Assembly (NCBI GenBank): GCA_049613795.1
Contig: JBMZCX010000036.1
Span: 1 to 29,090, forward strand
DNA from: Thalassotalea_B sp049613795
GTDB lineage: Bacteria; Pseudomonadota; Gammaproteobacteria; Enterobacterales; Alteromonadaceae
DNA: 29,090 nt
Direction of reading: 5' to 3'
Made by a program: the position numbers and the translations under genes. Below, piece after piece: positions 7,903-17,236 of this stretch. Numbering within the stretch: the first letter of the stretch is position 1; each line of letters begins with the position of its first letter. The notes under the pieces were generated by a model. It saw only the letters and a list, made by a program, of their open reading frames with translations. It was not told the DNA's origin and did not search any database.

Positions 7903-9099
7903 ATGAAAAAAGCAATTATTGTAATTTCAGTTATCGCGGCGTTAGTTGCTTTAGCTTATTTTAAAAAAGCAGGAAAAGAGCAAGCAGTTGAAGTAAAAGT
8001 AAAAGTTGTTCAAGCTGAAAATATTAAACGTTCAATTTTAGCGTCAGGTACTTTAGTTTACAAAGAGCAAGTACAGTTACGCTCAGAAGTTATTGGTCAA
8101 GTAAGAGAAATGCTGATCGAAGAAGGCGATGAAGTTGCTAAAGGGCAAGTATTAATGCGCCTTGAACCACGTACCTTTAAAGCCGATGTTGAACAGCAAG
8201 AAGCACATGTACGTTTACAAACTATTGCGATTGAACGCCAACAAAAGCAAATCGAAAATTTAGCCTCTCAATGGCAACGTAAACATGACTTATTTAAGTT
8301 AGGAATTATTGATCAAGACGCTTACGAGTTAATTGATAATCAATTTTCTTTAGCAAAAATTGACTTACGCTCAAGAGAAGAATCACTGTTACAAGCACAA
8401 GCATCGTTAGATAAAGCACAAGAACGCCTTGATAAAACCGTATTTAAATCACCTATTGACGGCATTGCAACGTCTGTTGATATTAAAAAGGGTGAAACGG
8501 CGATCAGCGGTACCACTAACATTTCGGGATCAAACTTAATTACCTTAGCAGACCCTTCTTCTATTTTGATTGAAGTACAAGTAGATGAAGCGGATATTGC
8601 GAATATTGAAGTGGGTCAAGAAGCCGATATTTTTGCAGTAGCATTTCCTGATGAAGCACTAAAAGGCACGGTGCAAATTATTGCTACATCGGCTAAAAGA
8701 GCGCCAGGCCGTCAAGGATTAAGTTTTACCGTTAAAATATTATTAGATGATTCAGGTGCAGTGGCAGTTCGCCCGGGTATGAGCTGCAGAGCTGAAATTT
8801 TTACGCAAACAAAAGACAAGACGTTAGCGGTACCGAGTGAAGCTATTGTGTTTTCAAAGCCTGAAAAATCATCAGACGATGATGAAGATAAGAAAAACCT
8901 TGATGAAAAAAGTTTTGTATATGTGGTTAACGATGGCAAAGCGAAAAAAATAGCTGTTGAGCTAGGTATTTCAAACGACCGCTATCAAGAAGTACTCACT
9001 GGCCTTAAAGCGGGCGACAAAGTGATTACTGGCCCTGCTAGAACCTTGGGTAAATTAAAAGATGCTAGCTTAGTTAAAGTGGCTGACAAAGGGGCTTAA
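7903..9099 (+). CDS. Periplasmic adaptor (membrane fusion) protein, MacA/HlyD-like
   Basis: A 398-residue adaptor linking an inner-membrane ABC exporter to an outer-membrane channel. Order of parts: N-terminal membrane anchor (MKKAIIVISVIAALVALAYF), first half of a biotinyl-lipoyl domain with EGDEVAKGQVLMRLEP, an alpha-helical coiled-coil hairpin at about 90-180, second lipoyl half with SPIDGIATSVDIKKGE, then beta-barrel and membrane-proximal domains. An acidic insert (SSDDDEDKKNLDEKS) near residue 330 is unusual. The frame is open to a GTG at 7870, but ATG 7903 begins exactly at a standard signal anchor, so I chose it. The stop overlaps the ABC gene's ATG (TAATG). No TolC-like gene is in the operon, so a genome-encoded TolC is presumably shared. 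Confidence 0.85.
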   Translation: MKKAIIVISVIAALVALAYFKKAGKEQAVEVKVKVVQAENIKRSILASGTLVYKEQVQLRSEVIGQVREMLIEEGDEVAKGQVLMRLEPRTFKADVEQQEAHVRLQTIAIERQQKQIENLASQWQRKHDLFKLGIIDQDAYELIDNQFSLAKIDLRSREESLLQAQASLDKAQERLDKTVFKSPIDGIATSVDIKKGETAISGTTNISGSNLITLADPSSILIEVQVDEADIANIEVGQEADIFAVAFPDEALKGTVQIIATSAKRAPGRQGLSFTVKILLDDSGAVAVRPGMSCRAEIFTQTKDKTLAVPSEAIVFSKPEKSSDDDEDKKNLDEKSFVYVVNDGKAKKIAVELGISNDRYQEVLTGLKAGDKVITGPARTLGKLKDASLVKVADKGA

Positions 9100-9887
9100 T
9101 GATGAATGAGTCTCAAGGTGATCACTTACCTAGCGCTAATTCAAACACTCACACTGAAGTAACCAAAGCGGTAATTATTGCCTTAAAGCAAATTGCTAAA
9201 CGTTATGAAATGGGCGGTGAAGAGTTTTATGCGTTAAATAAGCTCGATCTAAATATTTTTCAAAATGACTATTTAGCCATAATTGGCCCGTCAGGTTCTG
9301 GTAAGTCAACATTAATGAACTTGTTAGGGTGTTTAGATTATCCAACGTCGGGTGAGTATGTACTTAAAGGTAAAGATGTTGCCCAAATGGACGAATCTGA
9401 ACTCGCGGGTATTCGTAACTTGGAAATAGGATTTATCTTCCAAAGTTTTAATTTATTACCTCGTTCAACGGCATTACAAAATGTAATGCAGCCATTAATC
9501 TATCGTGGCATATCGTTAAAAGAGCGAAAAATAAAAGCGGAGGAAGCCTTAACGCGTGTCGGTTTAAAAGATCGTATGAATCATGTGCCGAATCAATTGT
9601 CAGGTGGTCAACGTCAGCGTGTCGCTATTGCACGCGCGTTAGTGACTAACCCTGCGATTTTGTTAGCCGATGAACCTACAGGTAACCTTGATTCTTCAAC
9701 CACTACTGAAATTATGGCGTTGTTCGACGAGCTTCATCAAGACGGACAAACATTAATTGTGGTCACGCATGAACAAGAAATTGCTGATCGGTGTCATCGT
9801 GTTATTCGGTTACGCGATGGTGAGTTGGTGTCTGATACCTTAAACCAAACCTCAGAAGATGGTAAAAGGGAGGCGGCTTATGTCTAG
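9099..9887 (+). CDS. ABC transporter ATP-binding protein, MacB/LolD type
   Basis: A 262-residue nucleotide-binding subunit. Walker A GPSGSGKST is at 63-71, followed by the Q-loop IFQSFNLLPRSTA, the ABC signature LSGGQRQRVAIARAL, Walker B ILLADEPTGNLD and the H-loop VVTHE. This pattern belongs to the MacB/LolD/FtsE group. An N-terminal extension of about 23 polar residues precedes the domain. The start overlaps the adaptor stop; two consecutive ATGs (9099 and 9102) are possible, with AAAGGGG upstream suiting the second slightly better. It partners the separate FtsX-like permease that follows. In E. coli MacB these two parts are fused in one chain; here they are split. Confidence 0.92.
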   Translation: MMNESQGDHLPSANSNTHTEVTKAVIIALKQIAKRYEMGGEEFYALNKLDLNIFQNDYLAIIGPSGSGKSTLMNLLGCLDYPTSGEYVLKGKDVAQMDESELAGIRNLEIGFIFQSFNLLPRSTALQNVMQPLIYRGISLKERKIKAEEALTRVGLKDRMNHVPNQLSGGQRQRVAIARALVTNPAILLADEPTGNLDSSTTTEIMALFDELHQDGQTLIVVTHEQEIADRCHRVIRLRDGELVSDTLNQTSEDGKREAAYV

Positions 9888-11115
9888 CACTCTTTTTAAA
9901 ATGATTGAAAGCACTCGTGCGGCTGCTCATTCAGTTAGGGCGCATGGCTTTCGAAGTTTTCTCACCACTTTGGGTATTATTATCGGTGTAACCTCGGTTA
10001 TTGCGGTGGTTTCTGTAATGCAGGGGCTAAGTGGCAGTATTACTAAGCAGTTCGACGGTATGGGTACTAATGTGTTGAATGTGAATTCATTTACCCCGAA
10101 GAAAGAAAGGCTGCAAGGAAAAATTGCCAAACTAAACTACAAAGACTTTTTAGAAATTAAGTATAAAGTGCCCGGTATTAGCAACATTACGCCAACGGTA
10201 ATGGCAATGGGGGAAAACTCGGTCGCGCAATATAAAGGTGAGTCAACGCCCACGCAAGTTACGGGTACGGGCTCTTCTTATCAAATGCTTTATGGTGTTT
10301 ACCCTGAACAAGGGCGATTTTTTAATGTAAGTGATGATAAAAGTCGCAGGCGTGTTGCGGTATTGGGCCCTTCTATTTTAGATAAATTAGAAATAAAAGG
10401 CGATCCATTAGGGCAGTACATCATGATCGGCGGTGAGTGGTTTAAAGTGATTGGCGTGTTAGAAAAGCGCGGTAAAATATTTGGCTTCGACCAAGACAAT
10501 TATATTTTATTGCCTTACTCAACCACACAAGCATTGCTTGGCGGCGCTGAAGAGCCTGATATTATGATTTCAATGCAGGTTGACGACGCTAATAAAATAG
10601 ATGGTGTTAAGCAACATATCACTAATATTTTACGACGTAACCATAACTTAGCAAAAGAGCAAAGCAACGACTTTAAAATTAGTACTGCCGAGCAAATGCT
10701 AGAAACGGTCAACAACTTAACCGCGAGTACCACTATGGTATTAAGTGGCGTTGTTGGTATTTCGTTATTGGTTGGCGGCATTGGTATTATGAACATTATG
10801 CTAGTGTCTGTAACCGAGCGTACGCGTGAAATAGGCATTCAAAAGGCGTTAGGTGCCACCCGATTCGACATTTTAATGCAGTTTTTAATTGAAGCTATTT
10901 TCTTATGTTTACTCGGCGGTATTATCGGCTTAGCGTTAGGCTATGGCGCGGGTGCCTTAGTGAGTAGTTTAATTGAACTACCTGCTGCGACAGTACCGGG
11001 TTGGGCAGTTGCATTATCGTTAGGTTTTAGTGCGGGCGTTGGTGTGATATTTGGAATAATACCTGCAGCGAAAGCAGCAAACTTAGATCCAATTGACGCA
11101 CTGCGCTACGAGTAA
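9880..11115 (+). CDS. ABC transporter permease, MacB/FtsX-like
   Basis: A 411-residue permease with the MacB layout: TM1 at about 25-48 (FLTTLGIIIGVTSVIAVVSV), a large periplasmic MacB_PCD domain at about 50-270, then three C-terminal FtsX-domain helices (about 285-310, 335-360 and 370-400). The TERTREIGIQKALGATR coupling stretch follows the second helix, and the end (AKAANLDPIDALRYE) is a family hallmark. Start chosen at ATG 9880, which has GGGAGG six bases upstream and overlaps the ATPase stop by eight bases; an in-frame upstream start at 9859 lies inside the ATPase gene and has no such site. Likely exports a peptide, macrolide-like or other amphipathic molecule; substrate unknown. Confidence 0.9.
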   Translation: MSSTLFKMIESTRAAAHSVRAHGFRSFLTTLGIIIGVTSVIAVVSVMQGLSGSITKQFDGMGTNVLNVNSFTPKKERLQGKIAKLNYKDFLEIKYKVPGISNITPTVMAMGENSVAQYKGESTPTQVTGTGSSYQMLYGVYPEQGRFFNVSDDKSRRRVAVLGPSILDKLEIKGDPLGQYIMIGGEWFKVIGVLEKRGKIFGFDQDNYILLPYSTTQALLGGAEEPDIMISMQVDDANKIDGVKQHITNILRRNHNLAKEQSNDFKISTAEQMLETVNNLTASTTMVLSGVVGISLLVGGIGIMNIMLVSVTERTREIGIQKALGATRFDILMQFLIEAIFLCLLGGIIGLALGYGAGALVSSLIELPAATVPGWAVALSLGFSAGVGVIFGIIPAAKAANLDPIDALRYE

Positions 11116-11125
11116 GACAATTAAA

Positions 11126-11183
11126 GGTACTAGGTACTAGGTACTAGGTACTAGGTACTAGGTACTAGGTACTAGGTACTAGG
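11126..11183. repeat. Heptamer tandem array (GGTACTA)x8
   Basis: Eight perfect head-to-tail copies of GGTACTA (11126-11181) followed by GG. Read in register, the unit is CTAGGTA, containing the self-complementary tetramers CTAG and GTAC. It starts 11 bases after the macB-like stop, between convergent genes. A related array (CTAGGTG on the minus strand) closes the window. Confidence 0.95.
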
Positions 11184-11193
11184 CATTCGGTTG

Positions 11194-11215
11194 AAATACC
11201 TAGCGCCTAGTATTT
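11194..11215. repeat. CTAG-centred hairpin beside the heptamer array
   Basis: Near-perfect inverted repeat: AAATACCTAG (11194-11203), three-base loop CGC, CTAGTATTT (11207-11215), with one bulged C. It lies between the convergent macB-like and gltD stops and may serve as a transcription end for either, though the following sequence is only moderately T-rich. It probably belongs with the adjacent array, as the same pairing of hairpin and array recurs at 28964-29090. Confidence 0.6.
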
Positions 11216-11224
11216 AATCTCTTT

Positions 11225-12640
11225 TTAACTACTTACATAATCTAAAATACCTAAAGCAGCCTTTCTGCCTTGATCTACTGCGGTAACGACTAAGTCTGAA
11301 CCGAGTACCATATCGCCACCTGCGAAAATATTTTCATTCGAGGTTTGTAGTGCAAATTCACTATTATCAACCGCAATAACACGACCACGAGAGTCAAGCT
11401 TAACACCTGCATCTTTCATCCATTGTGGCGGGCTTGGTAAGAAACCAAAGGCAATAACCACTGCGTCGGCTTCCATAACAAATTCTGAGCCTTTTATTGC
11501 TTCAGGGTTACGTCGCCCGTTTGCGTCTGGTGCGCCAAGTTGGGTTTTTACAAATTTCACGCCAACCGCTTGCCCGTTATCGTTTACTGCAATGTCTAAT
11601 GGTTGAATGTTAAAGGCAAAATTTACCCCTTCTTCTTTCGCATTTTGTACTTCACGTGGCGAGCCCGGCATGTTTTCTTCGTCGCGACGATATGCACAGG
11701 TTACATTGCTGGCACCTTGACGTATCGATGTACGTACACAGTCCATCGCTGTATCGCCACCGCCTAACACAACGACTTTTTTGTCTTCGAAATTAACGTA
11801 AGGTTTAGCGTTTTCTGTAATATTCATTATTTTCTGGGTATTACCGATAAGAAAATCGAGGGCATTATAAACACCGGGTGCTGCTTCATTATCAAAGCCG
11901 CCACTCATGTCGGTATAAGTGCCTAATGCCAAAAATACGGCGTCATATTCACTACTTAGTGCGTCAAAACTTATATCAACACCCACATTGGTATTTAAGC
12001 GAAACTCTATGCCCATGCCTTCAAAAATTTCACGGCGGGTTTGAATAACGCTTTTTTCGAGTTTAAATGACGGAATACCAAATGTTAATAAACCGCCAAT
12101 TTGAGCGTGTTTATCGAAAACTACACAGTCAACGCCATTACGAGTTAGTACGTCGGCGCAAGCAAGCCCTGCAGGACCAGCGCCAATGACAGCAACACGT
12201 TTTCCTATTTTTTCAACTTGTGATAAGTCTGGCTTCCAGCCTTGTTCAAAGGCTGTGTCGGTAATGTATTTTTCAATATTACCTATGGTTACTGCACCAA
12301 ACTCATCGTTTAAGGTACAGGCTGATTCGCACAGTCTGTCTTGTGGACATACACGGCCACACATTTCAGGTAAGCTATTGGTTTCATGACATAAATCAGC
12401 TGCTTCAAAAATTTTACCTTCGGTAACTAACTCGAGCCATTGCGGAATGTAGTTATGAACGGGGCATTTCCATTCACAATACGGGTTACCACAATCTAAA
12501 CAACGGTCAGCTTGACCTGCACTTTGCACATCGCCCATGGGTTGATAAATTTCAACAAAGTCTATTTTTCTTGATTCAATATCTTTCTTCGGCGGATCAA
12601 TGCGTTCTACGTCGATAAATTGATAAATATTTTTACTCAT
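11225..12640 (-). CDS. gltD: Glutamate synthase (NADPH) small subunit
   Basis: A 471-residue subunit that takes electrons from NADPH through FAD and passes them via iron-sulfur clusters to the large subunit, where 2-oxoglutarate plus glutamine-derived ammonia gives glutamate. N-terminal cysteines lie at 47, 50, 55 and 59 (CLDCGNPYCEWKC) and at 94, 98, 104 and 108 (CGRVCPQDRLCESAC), the expected [4Fe-4S] ligands. An FAD-binding GAGPAG is at 153-158, a second dinucleotide motif GGGDTAMD is near 295, and the closing FAGGDMVLGSDLVVTAVDQGR is typical. Length matches E. coli GltD (472). It follows gltB by 32 bases on the same strand, so the two are co-transcribed. Confidence 0.97.
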   Translation of the reverse strand: MSKNIYQFIDVERIDPPKKDIESRKIDFVEIYQPMGDVQSAGQADRCLDCGNPYCEWKCPVHNYIPQWLELVTEGKIFEAADLCHETNSLPEMCGRVCPQDRLCESACTLNDEFGAVTIGNIEKYITDTAFEQGWKPDLSQVEKIGKRVAVIGAGPAGLACADVLTRNGVDCVVFDKHAQIGGLLTFGIPSFKLEKSVIQTRREIFEGMGIEFRLNTNVGVDISFDALSSEYDAVFLALGTYTDMSGGFDNEAAPGVYNALDFLIGNTQKIMNITENAKPYVNFEDKKVVVLGGGDTAMDCVRTSIRQGASNVTCAYRRDEENMPGSPREVQNAKEEGVNFAFNIQPLDIAVNDNGQAVGVKFVKTQLGAPDANGRRNPEAIKGSEFVMEADAVVIAFGFLPSPPQWMKDAGVKLDSRGRVIAVDNSEFALQTSNENIFAGGDMVLGSDLVVTAVDQGRKAALGILDYVSS

Positions 12641-12672
12641 ACTGTTTCTTCCTCAATTCGCGTTCCTAGGAA

Positions 12673-15600
12673 CTACTGTGCTTGAACGCGAAGTTCTGCA
12701 GATGAACGACTACGATGCCCTAATAAGGTTTTAACATCGGTGGCCGTTGGTTTAACCAATTTAAATTTCGCCGCGAAAGACTCAAAATTCGCTAGAATTT
12801 GTTGTGCGCGTAAACTGCCTGTTTCTTCGAAATGTTGGTTGATAATGCCACGTAAGTGTTCTTGATGTATGGTTAAGTCAACAATGTCTAAGCTTTCAAT
12901 TGACTCTTTATTTAAGCGAATATCAAGGTCGTCAGCTTCGTCAAGTACATAAGCGAAACCGCCTGTCATACCTGCACCAAAATTAACACCTACTTGGCCT
13001 AAAATAGTAACAATACCACCAGTCATGTATTCACACGCATGATCGCCAGTGCCTTCAATTACCGCATGACAGCCAGAGTTACGTACGGCAAAGCGTTCGC
13101 CTGAACGACCACAGCCATATAATTTGCCGCCAGTAGCGCCATATAAGCAGGTATTACCCATGATCATTGTTTCATGGCTAAGGTAGGCAACGCCTTTAGG
13201 TGGTTTAATGGTTAGCTTACCGCCAGCCATTCCTTTACCTACATAGTCGTTGGCATCGCCTGTAAGTGTTAGCTCTAAGCCCCCTGCATTCCATACGCCG
13301 AAGCTTTGCCCTGCGGTGCCTGATAATTCAAATTTAATTGGGTTAACTGCCATACCTTGATCGCCATGCTGGCGTGCAATTTCACCAGATAAGGCTGCAC
13401 CTACAGAACGGTCGGTATTTTGAATCGTCAAACGATAAACACCGCCAGCGCTGTGCGCAACGGCGTCGGAAGCAAGTGTTAACATGGTTTGATTAAGCTT
13501 GCCTTCGTCAAACGGCTTATTTTCTTCTGTTTGATATAACGCGGTATCATCGCTTGCCACAACAGGTGCAATAATCGGCGATAAATCGAGTTTTTGTTGT
13601 TTAGCACTAATGCCAGAAAGCGGCACTAACAAGTCGGTACGACCGATAATAGCGGTTAAGCTTTCAACGCCAAGTTTTGCTAAAATTTCACGGACATCAT
13701 GGGCAATAAATTTAAAATAATTCATTACTTGGTCAGGTAAACCTTTAAAAAACTGTTCGCGTAGTACTTCGTCTTGTGTTGCAACTCCTGTAGCACAATT
13801 ATTTAAGTGACATATGCGTAAAAATTTACAGCCTAACGTGATCATTGGTGCCGTACCAAAGCCAAAGCTTTCAGCGCCTAATATTGCTGCTTTAACAATG
13901 TCGATGCCTGTTTTTAAACCGCCATCTACTTGTAAGCGTACTTTATGGCGTAAACCATTAGTAACTAACGATTGATGTGCTTCGGCTAAACCTAATTCCC
14001 ACGGACAACCTGCATATTTTACTGAGGTTAACGGGCTAGCACCTGTGCCGCCGTCGTAACCTGAAATGGTAATAAAGTCGGCATACGCTTTAGCCACGCC
14101 TGATGCAATAGTACCAACGCCAGGGCCTGATACTAACTTCACTGAAATAACCGCTTTAGGATTCACCTGTTTTAAATCGAAAATAAGCTGGGCTAAATCT
14201 TCAATTGAATAAATGTCGTGATGCGGCGGCGGTGAAATTAACGTTACCCCCGGCACAGAAAAGCGTAATTTAGCAATTAACGGGGTTACTTTATCGCCAG
14301 GTAATTGACCGCCTTCACCGGGTTTAGCCCCTTGTGCTACTTTTATTTGCAGAACGTCGGCATTCACTAAATAATGTGGTGTTACCCCAAATCGACCAGA
14401 GGCAATTTGCTTAATGCGCGAGTTTTTAACGGTACCAAAACGGCGCTCGTCTTCACCACCTTCACCCGAATTAGAAAATCCACCTAAACGGTTCATGGCA
14501 ATTGCTAATGCTTCATGTGCTTCGGGGCTCAATGCACCAATAGACATAGCGGCGCTATCAAAGCGTTTAAACAGATCGCTGTCTGTTTCAACTTGGTTTA
14601 ACGGAATAGCGGTTGTATCTTCCTTTAATGCAAGTAAATCGCGTAACGTTGCAGCAGGGCGGTTGTTAACTTCGTCGGCAAACTTACGGTATTGATCATA
14701 ATCGCCCGAGCGTACCGCTTCTTGTAAATAGGTCACTACATTGGGATTATAGGAATGATACTCACCGCCGTGAACGTACTTTAATAATCCGCCATGACTC
14801 ATTTTTTGATGCGGTAAAAAGGCTTTGCGTGCAAGATTTACAGCATCTTGCTCAATATCGGTAAAGTCAGCGCCTTGAATGCGACTTGGTAAATCAGGGA
14901 AACATAACTGCATAATGTTTTGATTTAGCCCGATTACTTCAAACAAGCCTGCACAGCGATAGCTGGCAATGGTAGCAATACCCATTTTCGACAATATTTT
15001 CAGTAAGCCTTTGTTAATACCATTACGGTAATTAACTACGGCTTCCCTTGCTGATAGCTCGATTTGACCTTGTTCAACTAATTGTTCAATCGTTTCGTAA
15101 GCAAGGTAGGGATAAATTGCGGTTGCACCTAGACCAAGTAATACCGCGAATTGATGAGAGTCACGCGCAGAAGCCGTTTCAACAATAATATTTGAGTCAC
15201 AGCGTAGCTGGTTATCTACTAAATGTTTTTGAACCGCCCCTACAGCCATTGCTGCTGGAATAGGCAGCAAGCCTTTTTGAATGTTGCGATCAGATAATAC
15301 TAATATTACTGTGTTGTGATCACGCACAAGGTCTTCGGCTTCTTGGCATAAACGTTTGATTGCGCTCTCTAAGCCTTCTGCAGGATCATAATTTAGTGCT
15401 AGCGTGTCGCTGCGGTAAAACTCTTGATCCAGTTCGCGAAGTTGTTTTAAGCCAGTGTACATAAGAATAGGCGTTTCAAATAATATGCGATCTGCATGGC
15501 CTGTTGTTTCATTAAATACGTTGTGTTCACGACCAATACAGGTGCCTAAAGACATGACATAGCGTTCACGAAGTGGATCAATTGGCGGATTGGTTACTTG

Positions 15601-17133
15601 CGCAAATTGCTGGCGAAAATAATCATATAACGTTCTTGGTTGGCTTGATAATACTGCCATTGGCGTATCGTCGCCCATTGAACCTGTTGCTTCTTGGCCA
15701 TTTTCGGCTAATGTTTTTACCACTTGCTGAATTTCTTCGTAGCTGTAATTAAACATTTTGTGGTATTTCGCAATAGCTTTGTCATCAAAAATACGTTGTC
15801 CAATAAGGTCAGCGTCTAATTTATCAAATGGCACTAAGCGGCGAATATTATTATTTAGCCATTCACGGTAAGGGTGACGGGACTTTAAGTCGTGGTCAAT
15901 ATCGTTCGAGCTGAAAATTTTACCCGTGTATGTGTCTATTGCTAGCATTTCACCGGGGCCAACACGGCCTTTTTCGACGACTTCGTCTTCGCCGTAGTCC
16001 CAAATTCCCACTTCTGATGCTAGGGTAATAAAGCCATCACGGGTAATTACGTAACGCGCAGGACGCAAACCATTACGGTCAAGGTTACAGGCAACATGGC
16101 GACCATTGGTCATTACCACACCTGCAGGGCCGTCCCATGGTTCCATATGCATCGAGTTAAATTCGTAAAATGCCTTTAGCTGATCATCCATTAGCGGGCT
16201 ATTTTCCCACGCTGGCGGCATTAATAAACGCATCGCGCGATATAGGTCCATACCACCAGCTAAAAATAGCTCTAACATGTTATCTAAAGAGGATGAGTCT
16301 GATCCGCTTTCATTCACGAAAGGGGCTGCATCTTGTAAATCAGGTAATAAAGGTGTTTGAAAACGGTGAGTACGAGCGCGACTCCACTGTCTATTACCTT
16401 TAATGGTATTTATTTCACCATTATGAGCAAGGTAACGAAATGGTTGTGCTAAATGCCATTGTGGTGAGGTATTCGTTGAAAAGCGTTGATGAAACACACA
16501 AATAGCGGTTTGCATTCTAATATCGGCCAAATCTAAATAAAAATTAGGCAGATCTACAGGCATAACTAAGCCTTTATAGATAGTTACTAAGCACGATAAA
16601 CTCGCAATATAAAAGCGCTCATCACTAATGCGCTTTTCAGCACGGCGGCGTGCCATATATAAACGACGCTCTAATTCACGATTACGCCAGCCGGGAGGCG
16701 CATCAACAAAAACTTGCTCTATTGTGGGTAAATTGCCAGCAGCAATTTCACCTAAAATTGATTTGTTAGTAGGCACTGTGCGCCAACCAACCAAGGTAAG
16801 TGTTTCTCTTGCTAACTCTTCTTCGAGTATTCTTTTAGTATTGGCAGCAATGTCAGCATCAGGATTAAGGAAGATCATACCAACGGCATATTTTTTACCA
16901 AGCTGCCAATTATTTTCCTCAGCAATTGATCTAAAAAAGGTATCTGGTTTTTGCATGAGTAAGCCACAACCATCGCCTGTTTTACCGTCTGAAGCAATAC
17001 CGCCACGGTGTTGCATGCGATCAAGCGCAGCAATAGCTGTTTTTACAAGTTTATGACTTGTTTCACCGTGTTGATGGGCAATTAAGCCAAAGCCACAGTT
17101 GTCTTTTTGATAGTTATGATCATAAAGCTGCAT
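12673..17133 (-). CDS. gltB: Glutamate synthase large subunit
   Basis: A 1486-residue enzyme, complete. Order: N-terminal Ntn glutaminase domain with nucleophile Cys13 (DNCGFGLIAHQHGE), a central domain, the FMN-binding (beta/alpha)8 synthase domain with SGEGGED and PPPHHDIYSIEDLAQL, the [3Fe-4S] cysteines at 1102, 1108 and 1113 (CKFLRICHLNNC), and the C-terminal GXGXG beta-helix domain with GNTCLYGATGGKLYGCG. It ends in LGHRSRSSAELRVQAQ, nearly as in E. coli. Only 12 residues precede Cys13, so the propeptide to be removed is short. The ATG has AGGAG seven bases upstream. It is first of the gltBD operon and central to nitrogen assimilation. Confidence 0.97.
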   Translation of the reverse strand: MQLYDHNYQKDNCGFGLIAHQHGETSHKLVKTAIAALDRMQHRGGIASDGKTGDGCGLLMQKPDTFFRSIAEENNWQLGKKYAVGMIFLNPDADIAANTKRILEEELARETLTLVGWRTVPTNKSILGEIAAGNLPTIEQVFVDAPPGWRNRELERRLYMARRRAEKRISDERFYIASLSCLVTIYKGLVMPVDLPNFYLDLADIRMQTAICVFHQRFSTNTSPQWHLAQPFRYLAHNGEINTIKGNRQWSRARTHRFQTPLLPDLQDAAPFVNESGSDSSSLDNMLELFLAGGMDLYRAMRLLMPPAWENSPLMDDQLKAFYEFNSMHMEPWDGPAGVVMTNGRHVACNLDRNGLRPARYVITRDGFITLASEVGIWDYGEDEVVEKGRVGPGEMLAIDTYTGKIFSSNDIDHDLKSRHPYREWLNNNIRRLVPFDKLDADLIGQRIFDDKAIAKYHKMFNYSYEEIQQVVKTLAENGQEATGSMGDDTPMAVLSSQPRTLYDYFRQQFAQVTNPPIDPLRERYVMSLGTCIGREHNVFNETTGHADRILFETPILMYTGLKQLRELDQEFYRSDTLALNYDPAEGLESAIKRLCQEAEDLVRDHNTVILVLSDRNIQKGLLPIPAAMAVGAVQKHLVDNQLRCDSNIIVETASARDSHQFAVLLGLGATAIYPYLAYETIEQLVEQGQIELSAREAVVNYRNGINKGLLKILSKMGIATIASYRCAGLFEVIGLNQNIMQLCFPDLPSRIQGADFTDIEQDAVNLARKAFLPHQKMSHGGLLKYVHGGEYHSYNPNVVTYLQEAVRSGDYDQYRKFADEVNNRPAATLRDLLALKEDTTAIPLNQVETDSDLFKRFDSAAMSIGALSPEAHEALAIAMNRLGGFSNSGEGGEDERRFGTVKNSRIKQIASGRFGVTPHYLVNADVLQIKVAQGAKPGEGGQLPGDKVTPLIAKLRFSVPGVTLISPPPHHDIYSIEDLAQLIFDLKQVNPKAVISVKLVSGPGVGTIASGVAKAYADFITISGYDGGTGASPLTSVKYAGCPWELGLAEAHQSLVTNGLRHKVRLQVDGGLKTGIDIVKAAILGAESFGFGTAPMITLGCKFLRICHLNNCATGVATQDEVLREQFFKGLPDQVMNYFKFIAHDVREILAKLGVESLTAIIGRTDLLVPLSGISAKQQKLDLSPIIAPVVASDDTALYQTEENKPFDEGKLNQTMLTLASDAVAHSAGGVYRLTIQNTDRSVGAALSGEIARQHGDQGMAVNPIKFELSGTAGQSFGVWNAGGLELTLTGDANDYVGKGMAGGKLTIKPPKGVAYLSHETMIMGNTCLYGATGGKLYGCGRSGERFAVRNSGCHAVIEGTGDHACEYMTGGIVTILGQVGVNFGAGMTGGFAYVLDEADDLDIRLNKESIESLDIVDLTIHQEHLRGIINQHFEETGSLRAQQILANFESFAAKFKLVKPTATDVKTLLGHRSRSSAELRVQAQ

Positions 17134-17143
17134 TATTATTCTC

Positions 17144-17203
17144 CTAAATATAGATGCCTACTTGGAGATAGAGTGAAAGAATAAATTTCTGCAAAAATTG
17201 CAT
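17144..17203 (-). CDS. Possible short leader ORF (19 codons) ahead of gltB
   Basis: An ATG at 17203 opens a 19-codon frame (MQFLQKFILSLYLQVGIYI) ending in TAG at 17144-17146. That stop is part of the TAGGAG that forms the gltB ribosome site, and gltB starts ten bases later. It would lie about 27 bases into a transcript from the candidate promoter at 17237-17265. It has a weak ribosome site (AGAG five bases upstream) and three glutamine codons (2, 5 and 14). It could couple or regulate gltB translation, but an open frame of this size is not rare by chance in AT-rich leader DNA. Confidence 0.3.
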   Translation of the reverse strand: MQFLQKFILSLYLQVGIYI

Positions 17204-17236
17204 AAATACTCTATTTAAAGCCAAGAGGAACCTCTA

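Noticed and set aside
10515..10838. 107-codon open frame on the minus strand
   Set aside because: Shadow of the MacB-like permease gene; no independent support.
11126..11183. Tandem repeat as a CRISPR array
   Set aside because: Units are 7 bases, contiguous and without spacers; no cas genes are present. The same holds for 29037-29090.
16628..17056. 142-codon open frame on the plus strand
   Set aside because: It lies wholly opposite gltB, has no ribosome site or recognisable domain, and gltB matches its family throughout, so this is a shadow frame.
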